A stretch of 11,974 nt of DNA from an uncultured Streptococcus sp. (GTDB lineage Bacteria > Bacillota > Bacilli > Lactobacillales > Aerococcaceae). The position numbers and the translations under genes are program-made. This document shows positions 7,119-11,974 of the stretch, piece after piece; position 1 is the first letter of the stretch, and each line of letters begins with the position of its first letter. Location: the NCBI GenBank assembly GCA_916049935.1, contig CAJZJI010000005.1, forward strand, positions 1 through 11,974, read 5' to 3'. The notes under the pieces were generated by a model. The model saw only the letters and a program-made list of their open reading frames with translations, was not told the origin of the DNA and ran no database searches.

Positions 7119-7930
7119 GTAATGTAATTAACTACTTTCCTTAAACATTCTAGACTACTCTCTGTAGATATGTTTTCTTCACTCCCTGGCGCGGTAAGAG
7201 TGAGGGTGCCCCACATAGAGTTTTGATTTAAGTATTCTAATAAAACATTTTCATATGTTCCACTAGCTGAAGAAGAAGTACTTCCTGGATCAGACCATCT
7301 CCATCCACCCATTGCATGATAGACAAAACTATCAATCACAATTCCTGACAGATGATAACTACTAAAATATGTGTCTCTTATGAACCTAAAGTGTTTACAA
7401 GTATCTAGTAATAAACCATTGCTACTAGAGTTTTTGTTTTTCATTGCTTCTTGTTCAGCCTTTGGATTTGTTGAACGCCAGTTACCACCCATATTAGTAT
7501 CAGGATATTTGTATGTACCATCCCAAGAGCCATACCAGTCTGTTTTTTTAAATGCTGGAAGAATTTCAAATTTCATTCCGTCACTAAAGTTTATTTTTAC
7601 AACTTGCCCATCGGCACGTACTTCGCTACGAGGGTATGATGAAATAATCGCTTGACGAACTGATTGTAATAAACGTGATTGTCCATTACCTTTTATCACA
7701 TCATGTTTTAAATACACATTCTCAGGTAAAACAACCAAAATATCTATATCACTTGTGTCAATTGCAGTTCCACGTCCATATGAACCAACATAGAAGCTAT
7801 TTTGCGTATCACTTGAAAAACCCCAAAATTCTTTATTAATGGCGGCCGTAACGGTATGATAACGTTTTGAAATAGTTGAACGAATACCTTGGTCTATTAC
7901 TTCGCCTCTCTTTTTTATATAATCACTCAT
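7112..7930 (-). CDS. CD-NTase-like nucleotidyltransferase of a CBASS-like system
   Basis: This 272-residue protein has a nucleotidyltransferase fold of the cGAS/DncV-like (CD-NTase, SMODS) type. The active-site strand reads VGSYGRGTAIDTSDIDILVVLP, giving GS at 49-50 and the metal-binding pair D61 and D63. A third acid is offered by E122 in MKFEILPAF, at the place where many relatives have aspartate. The C-terminal helical part (WRSTNPKAEQEAM, TCKHFRFIRDTY) fits the OAS-like half. Such enzymes make cyclic di- or trinucleotides on phage infection; the product here cannot be predicted. The gene begins 5 bp after the SLATT gene and its AGGAGG site (7939-7944) is made from the last codons of that gene. 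No Cap2/Cap3 or HORMA/TRIP13 genes are seen, so it would be a minimal type I-like CBASS. The call is good but rests on motifs only. Confidence 0.82.
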   Translation of the reverse strand: MSDYIKKRGEVIDQGIRSTISKRYHTVTAAINKEFWGFSSDTQNSFYVGSYGRGTAIDTSDIDILVVLPENVYLKHDVIKGNGQSRLLQSVRQAIISSYPRSEVRADGQVVKINFSDGMKFEILPAFKKTDWYGSWDGTYKYPDTNMGGNWRSTNPKAEQEAMKNKNSSSNGLLLDTCKHFRFIRDTYFSSYHLSGIVIDSFVYHAMGGWRWSDPGSTSSSASGTYENVLLEYLNQNSMWGTLTLTAPGSEENISTESSLECLRKVVNYITK

Positions 7931-7935
7931 TTTTC

Positions 7936-8490
7936 TTACCTCCTATGTAGAGAGTTAGGAAGATTACAGTTTATTTCCTCATCAGTAAATTGATTGTCAT
8001 GATTCACATTTAATGCAGTGCGTGCTTTTTTTACAGCTTTGTCAGTAGTGCGTGGCGCTTCAGCATATAGGACATCTAACTTTTCTACAATATCCTGATA
8101 CATATCTGCTAACTCATTTACTGTTTTTTGTTTTAGATGAATTAACATTAATAGCAATTTTAATTCATCCCTAATTTTCAACAGTTTCTGAGCGGAATTT
8201 TTATGAGCTGAAACTAACGTCTGTAAATCAAAAGATTTAAAGAAAGCACTAACGAAAACTGATACAAATGATATTAATGCAGATAACACTTTCAACCACA
8301 TTTGATCTGTAAATATTAAAGAAACAATCCCAACCGATGTTAGGGATGCAGTTGCTATTTTAATAGTTTCCATGCATTTATATTGTGAAAAATATATATC
8401 AGCCTGTTTTTCTTGGATTTTGTGTGACCATACAACACTTCCAAAAGTATTTCTTACAGAATCCTCCAATATAGAATATTCATCATCCAC
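7936..8490 (-). CDS. SLATT-domain two-transmembrane protein, predicted CBASS effector
   Basis: This 184-residue protein has a soluble helical N-terminus (residues 1-42). Two adjacent hydrophobic helices follow at about 43-61 (IKIATASLTSVGIVSLIF) and 66-84 (LKVLSALISFVSVFVSAFF). A long amphipathic helical tail runs from about 90 to 160. This is the layout of SLATT proteins, which partner CD-NTases and are thought to form membrane pores when the cyclic nucleotide binds. Its pairing with the CD-NTase 5 bp downstream supports that role. The frame stays open to a TTG at 8523, but a strong AAAGGAGG (8499-8506) lies 8 bp before the GTG at 8490, so GTG (start VDDEYSILED) is preferred. It overlaps the end of the AlbA_2 gene by 8 bp. 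The exact SLATT family number was not decided. Confidence 0.78.
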   Translation of the reverse strand: MDDEYSILEDSVRNTFGSVVWSHKIQEKQADIYFSQYKCMETIKIATASLTSVGIVSLIFTDQMWLKVLSALISFVSVFVSAFFKSFDLQTLVSAHKNSAQKLLKIRDELKLLLMLIHLKQKTVNELADMYQDIVEKLDVLYAEAPRTTDKAVKKARTALNVNHDNQFTDEEINCNLPNSLHRR

Positions 8491-8498
8491 GAAACGAA

Positions 8499-8506
8499 CC
8501 TCCTTT
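8499..8506 (-). promoter_or_regulatory. Ribosome binding site deciding the GTG start of the SLATT gene
   Basis: AAAGGAGG on the minus strand lies 8 bp before GTG at 8490 and inside the end of the AlbA_2 gene. This indicates translational coupling of the two genes and argues against the in-frame TTG at 8523, which lies upstream of the site. Confidence 0.8.
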
Positions 8507-9410
8507 GTTATTACGAAACTCAATAAGCATTTTCTGGAATATTTGAGAATTTAGATATTCCTCTTTAATTACATCCATATTGTATCCATTTACCTTTTCA
8601 AAGTAAGGCAACCATATGTTGTCGTTATAGTTTTCTTTGTTTTTCCAATTTTGTTTAAGGTATTCTTTAAACTCTTCTTTTTCAGCATTTGTATCAAACA
8701 CAAGGATACATTCCATAAATCTATCATGTGCTATTGTCTCATCATCACCATCTGGATGATAGTAAAACTCATGGACGATATATTCAACTGAGTCTTTAAT
8801 GAAATACTTAAACGCAATATCCCAATGATGATATTGTGTTAATGATACACCGTCAGTTCTAGGAGAAGGCGTAAAATAACGACCACCATCAAGCGATAAT
8901 CCTTCTAATGAAGCGAGCATTGTTTGGTGATAATACAAATTGATATCATACCATCTAGGGTGAATATCGGTTTGATTAAACAAGTAATATTGATATCCAC
9001 TTTTACTTTCGTCTATATTATTCTCTATAGTAAATTCAGGTGAAAATCTGTAATATTTTTTCTCTGTACAACAATCATCGGGAGAATAATCCCACAAATC
9101 GGATCTTTTCAAATAAAGCATCATTCTTTCTAATGGCGGTGAAAGCAATCCAAAACGTTTTTTCCATAGTGTCTCTATTTGCGATAAATCAGCAGATTTA
9201 TTCTTTGGTGTATTTGAATCCATTACTCGTGTGTAGATATTATAAGCCCTTACGGACTGATAATGATCAGTCAAATAAAATGGTGTTGTATTACTGTTGT
9301 GTATAACAATTACATCTATTTCATTTTTGCCGAAGGAGATATTTTTAACACTGACAATAGGTCTAACTCCACCAGCAAAATGCTTTTCTCTTAAAAAATC
9401 AACCAATTTC

Positions 9411-9421
9411 TGTGTGTTTTT
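9411..9421 (-). other. Frameshift point in the AlbA_2 gene (A5 and (AC)3 tract)
   Basis: On the coding strand the sequence is AGAAAAACACACAGAAA. An A5 run (9417-9421) abuts three CA units (9411-9416). In the given sequence the first frame stops 20 bases later. Restoring one A (A6) gives R-K-N-T-Q-K-L, and removing one CA unit gives R-K-T-Q-K-L; both rejoin the downstream frame. The tract is short but is a usual place for slippage or homopolymer sequencing error. Confidence 0.75.
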
Positions 9422-9649
9422 CTGTTTGGATCAGACTTCACAGAGGAAAATGAATAATCATTTTCCTCATCAACACCAATAATAATATATGCATCTCTAT
9501 TCACAAGATTGTTAGCCATACAAATAATATCATGTAGTAAATCAGCTTTCTTGTCTCGGGAATACCATTCTCGTTTAAAATCCCAATAGTTGCCTTCCTG
9601 CTTTAGTGAAATTAACTTTTTGATATCATATTTGTGCATTAAATATATA

Positions 9650-9654
9650 CCTCC
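9650..9654 (-). promoter_or_regulatory. Ribosome binding site deciding the AlbA_2 start
   Basis: GGAGG on the minus strand lies 10 bp before ATG 9639 and downstream of ATG 9660, so translation most likely begins MHKYDIKK. Confidence 0.65.
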
Positions 9655-9685
9655 AATCATTCACAACTAACACTATTGTAACTAG

Positions 9686-11974
9686 CTATCCAGCAATTAC
9701 ATCTTCTATAATCTGCTTAACTTTTTTATTGCTTAACTGTGTATGGAACGAAACAGTGTATCCATCGATAGTAAGTTGCTTAAAGAAAGCCTCAGCGCAT
9801 TTTATCTTAGCATCTTCAATACCACGAAGTGTGGACTTATTTTCTACCAGCTTTGTTTCCACAATAATGTTCAATTCCTTTGTCCCGTCTTTATGCTTAA
9901 CAACATACATAAAGTCAGGGCTATAGTTTTCGCCGACTATCGTAGGAATAGCAACGCTTGATTTTGGGATTTTTCCGTAGACTACAACCTCATCAATATC
10001 AGTCATGATATTGGCTTTTTCAAGAGGTGAGTCAAAAACAATCTTGTCATACAGATATTTGTCTGAAGGTGTACCTTCAGCAAATTTAGTACCTACGTTT
10101 CCTTGCTTGATAACATCTCTAGGTGAACCGTCTTTATAAGTTAAGGCTGTCTCTGTTACAGGTTGGGCAGAACGTTTATACTTGAAGCGAGTTTGCATTT
10201 TCTCGATACGCCAATCTGTAAAATCAGAAACAATATTGGCTACAGAATACTCATTTATGTATTCTGCAGGAATATCTTTCTCTTCAGAAAGATCACACAT
10301 AGATTTGTGGATTTCTTTAATAGGTATACTAGTCTGCTGGCTGATTCTTTTCAAGAATTCATTGTATGGAATAGGGCGTTTTATTGAATATGATACGCCA
10401 GAATCTTCTCTTACAACCATGGCGTTTCCTTCTGTTGCAACCTGATTTCGATAGCTATACAAAGTTACATTACCGAAAATTCCAGCTCTTCTCAAAATAT
10501 CATGTAATGCCTGTGGGATTTCATCTGTTAGGTCGGCATCATAAAATAAGTAATATTTGTGATTGATACGTTCCCATAATTCTTTTAATTCGGAGTATAC
10601 TGCTTTTCTTACATGAATTATTTCTTTCTTATCTTTATTGACATCAGTAACCTTGTTGCTGCCTACTCCTGAAGTAAATTCAGGATAATCAGCATAAAAA
10701 GCATCCCTGTTTTCAGTGCGAATTTCATAGTTACGATTGATGTATTTTTTCATCATCAAATTCATAAATAAATCGTCTGGGTCAACGCCTCGCTCTTTAG
10801 CCACTTTATCCAATGCCTCTTGAGAAAGAGTAAGAGTTTCTGGTAATTCACCATTAATTTCATCAACAAGTCTTTCAGCAAAATCAGCTTCAGTAAAGTC
10901 AACAATATAATTAAGCTTAAATTCCTCGTTAGATATACGGTTACCATTTTCATCGACAGGAAGACGAAGCCCACGACCTACCTCTTGCAATTTGCTGTTA
11001 TCACTTCCGCTGGAACGTAATTTTGCAATTGTGAATACATTAGGATTATCCCATCCTTCTTTCAAAGTCCATTTAGAGAACAGGAATCTTCTTGTGTTGA
11101 ATGACCCATCCTCTTTACGAAGCGAAATAAGACCTTTCTTATTATGAAGGATTTCAGCAACTTCATTTGCAATAGCTTCATCTGACTCACTATTATCCTG
11201 TGCAAAATAACCGGCATGACAAGCAGGAATATCGGCTTTGCTTGCTTCAAGGTAGTCTTTGTATTCCTGTTCGTTATCCGGAAGTGTTAGTAATAATTCT
11301 TCGATCTTCTCAAGTAACAATCTTTCAAACATCATTTTCAGATAAGCCTCTTTACCGTCTTCTGAATCACGGTAAGAAGTAATATCATCAATGAAAAACA
11401 GTGCCAGAGTTTTAATTTTGAATTGTCTTCCAGAGAAATTCTGACGTTCAGTTTCAAAATGTCTCTGAATTGCCAATTTCAGCATTTGTTCTTGATAAGA
11501 TGAAGAATAAATATCTGTGTTGAATTCTTCACCTTGATATTTAACTTGTCCGTTTACCAACTCAATGAAGTTTTTACCAATAGCACTGATTGTAAGTCCC
11601 TCAAAAGATGAATCAATTATAGAAAGCGATTCCCCCGGTGTAAGTGTATAAGTCTTTGTTTCCTCGCCACGTTTTTTGAATTGGAAAGTAGCAGAAGTTT
11701 TTGATACTACAGATAATAGTTTAACCTTTTCTTCCTTTTTTGATAAGGGCTCAAAATGTTCCTTCGCAATGCCTTTAATCAAATTTAGATTGAAGGAATC
11801 ACAAGCATTAAGTTCATATACAAGGTTATTAAAGTCCTTAAAAATTACCTTATTTCTTCCTTTGCCAACAGTTATATCCGGGAAGGTTGCTCCATAACGA
11901 ATAATAATCTGTGGACATAATTCTTCAACAATTGCTTTATATGCTTTCTGGTCACGAGAAAATCTATGTGGTTC
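9686..11974 (-). CDS. res: Type III restriction-modification enzyme, Res (helicase/nuclease) subunit, partial at 5' end
   Basis: The frame is open from the right edge to a stop at 9686 and gives 762 residues, lacking an estimated 200 or more N-terminal residues with the Walker A motif. The first visible residues, EPHRFSRD, are the tail of a DEPH-type helicase motif II. Motif III follows as YGATFP (27-32). Motif V is LKEGWDNPNV (about 304-313) and motif VI is LQEVGRGLRLP (about 329-339). A PD-(D/E)xK nuclease site lies near the C-terminus: SPDF, then, after a turn, the strand IIVETK. Res subunits translocate along DNA with ATP and cut it together with the Mod methyltransferase, which should lie just beyond the right edge. 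A TTG at 11782 is inside the gene and is not a start. Base composition looks lower in GC than the mur region, fitting an acquired defence block. No frameshift is seen in the visible part. Confidence 0.92.
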   Translation of the reverse strand, partial: EPHRFSRDQKAYKAIVEELCPQIIIRYGATFPDITVGKGRNKVIFKDFNNLVYELNACDSFNLNLIKGIAKEHFEPLSKKEEKVKLLSVVSKTSATFQFKKRGEETKTYTLTPGESLSIIDSSFEGLTISAIGKNFIELVNGQVKYQGEEFNTDIYSSSYQEQMLKLAIQRHFETERQNFSGRQFKIKTLALFFIDDITSYRDSEDGKEAYLKMMFERLLLEKIEELLLTLPDNEQEYKDYLEASKADIPACHAGYFAQDNSESDEAIANEVAEILHNKKGLISLRKEDGSFNTRRFLFSKWTLKEGWDNPNVFTIAKLRSSGSDNSKLQEVGRGLRLPVDENGNRISNEEFKLNYIVDFTEADFAERLVDEINGELPETLTLSQEALDKVAKERGVDPDDLFMNLMMKKYINRNYEIRTENRDAFYADYPEFTSGVGSNKVTDVNKDKKEIIHVRKAVYSELKELWERINHKYYLFYDADLTDEIPQALHDILRRAGIFGNVTLYSYRNQVATEGNAMVVREDSGVSYSIKRPIPYNEFLKRISQQTSIPIKEIHKSMCDLSEEKDIPAEYINEYSVANIVSDFTDWRIEKMQTRFKYKRSAQPVTETALTYKDGSPRDVIKQGNVGTKFAEGTPSDKYLYDKIVFDSPLEKANIMTDIDEVVVYGKIPKSSVAIPTIVGENYSPDFMYVVKHKDGTKELNIIVETKLVENKSTLRGIEDAKIKCAEAFFKQLTIDGYTVSFHTQLSNKKVKQIIEDVIAG

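Larger units (their letters stand above)
8483..9639 (-). pseudogene. AlbA_2 (Schlafen-like) DNA-binding/ATPase-type protein, frameshifted
   Basis: Two reading frames together encode one protein of about 385 residues. The first part (9639 to the stop at 9391) carries the AlbA_2 start: EGNYWDFKREWY, DIICMANNL and AYIIIGVDEENDY. The second frame continues the same domain with KLVDFLREKHFAGGVRPIVSV, KNEIDVIVIHNSNTTPFYL and the usual closing YNIYTRVMDSNTPK. It then adds a C-terminal region of about 230 residues that I do not recognise. The join is at 9411-9421. One added A, or loss of two bases of the AC repeat, restores DPNRK(N)TQKLVDFL. The start is ATG 9639, with GGAGG 10 bp upstream; an earlier ATG at 9660 lies before that site. 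The second fragment's only early start, TTG at 9406, has no ribosome binding site. AlbA_2 proteins bind nucleic acid or regulate transcription. The gene overlaps the SLATT gene and follows res by 46 bp. It may be decayed, phase-variable or miscalled. Confidence 0.8.

Noticed and set aside
8483..9406. Separate 307-residue gene starting at TTG 9406
   Set aside because: The TTG has no ribosome binding site, and its protein begins in the middle of an AlbA_2 domain whose first part is encoded just upstream in another frame. It is the second half of one frameshifted gene.
9417..9424. Programmed -1 ribosomal frameshift site in the AlbA_2 gene
   Set aside because: The 0-frame codons AGA AAA ACA do not form a canonical X-XXY-YYZ slippery heptamer, and no clear downstream stem was found. 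A fixed or slipping indel is simpler.
9640..9685. Promoter between res and the AlbA_2 gene
   Set aside because: A TACAAT is present on the minus strand, but no acceptable -35 box lies at the right distance.
9686..11782. Complete gene for Res starting at TTG 11782
   Set aside because: The same frame continues without stop to the window edge and encodes helicase motif III and the tail of motif II, so 11782 is internal.
1..11974. CRISPR array, tRNA/rRNA gene, integrase or insertion sequence
   Set aside because: No regularly spaced repeats, tRNA-like folds or transposase/recombinase motifs were seen on either strand.

Overview
The window looks like a chromosomal segment from a low-GC Gram-positive bacterium of the Firmicutes, most likely a lactic-acid-type coccus (Lactobacillales; perhaps Carnobacteriaceae, Aerococcaceae or Enterococcaceae). 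This rests on strong AGGAGG ribosome binding sites, the N-acetylmuramic acid (MurNAc) recycling operon type that includes MupG, the YrrN/YrrO-type U32 protein pair, and cre-like sites of the CcpA type. Genus is not resolvable by eye.

Bases 1-2551 (minus strand) hold housekeeping genes: trhP1 and trhP2 (two U32-family proteins that hydroxylate wobble uridine in tRNA), then a small zinc-ribbon PhnA/YjdM-type protein. Bases 2630-6980 hold a MurNAc / MurNAc-GlcNAc salvage locus. murQ (etherase), murP (phosphotransferase-system IIBC transporter) and mupG (6-phospho-muramidase) run leftward as one operon ending in a hairpin terminator, and the RpiR-family regulator murR runs rightward. The two transcripts start from overlapping divergent promoters, both readable as consensus-like -35/-10 pairs with 17-bp spacing. 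A 12-bp direct repeat contains a near-perfect cre site at the murR start and a weaker one at the murQ start.

A hairpin at 7069-7108 separates murR from a leftward accessory block that fills the rest of the window and appears lower in GC by eye. Read in transcription order (from the right edge) it contains: the C-terminal 762 residues of a type III restriction enzyme Res subunit, whose gene runs off the window; a Schlafen/AlbA_2-domain protein broken by one frameshift; a two-transmembrane SLATT protein; and a CD-NTase-like nucleotidyltransferase. The last two form a minimal CBASS-like pair, in which an infection-sensing enzyme makes a cyclic nucleotide that opens or triggers a membrane effector. 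The AlbA_2 gene overlaps the SLATT gene by 8 bp, and the SLATT and nucleotidyltransferase genes are 5 bp apart, so the three look like one translationally coupled unit.

The most interesting points are this three-gene AlbA_2-SLATT-CD-NTase module directly behind a type III restriction system, and the frameshift in AlbA_2, which falls in a short A5/(AC)3 tract and could be a switch, a decayed gene or a sequencing error. No tRNA, rRNA, CRISPR array, integrase or transposase was seen.
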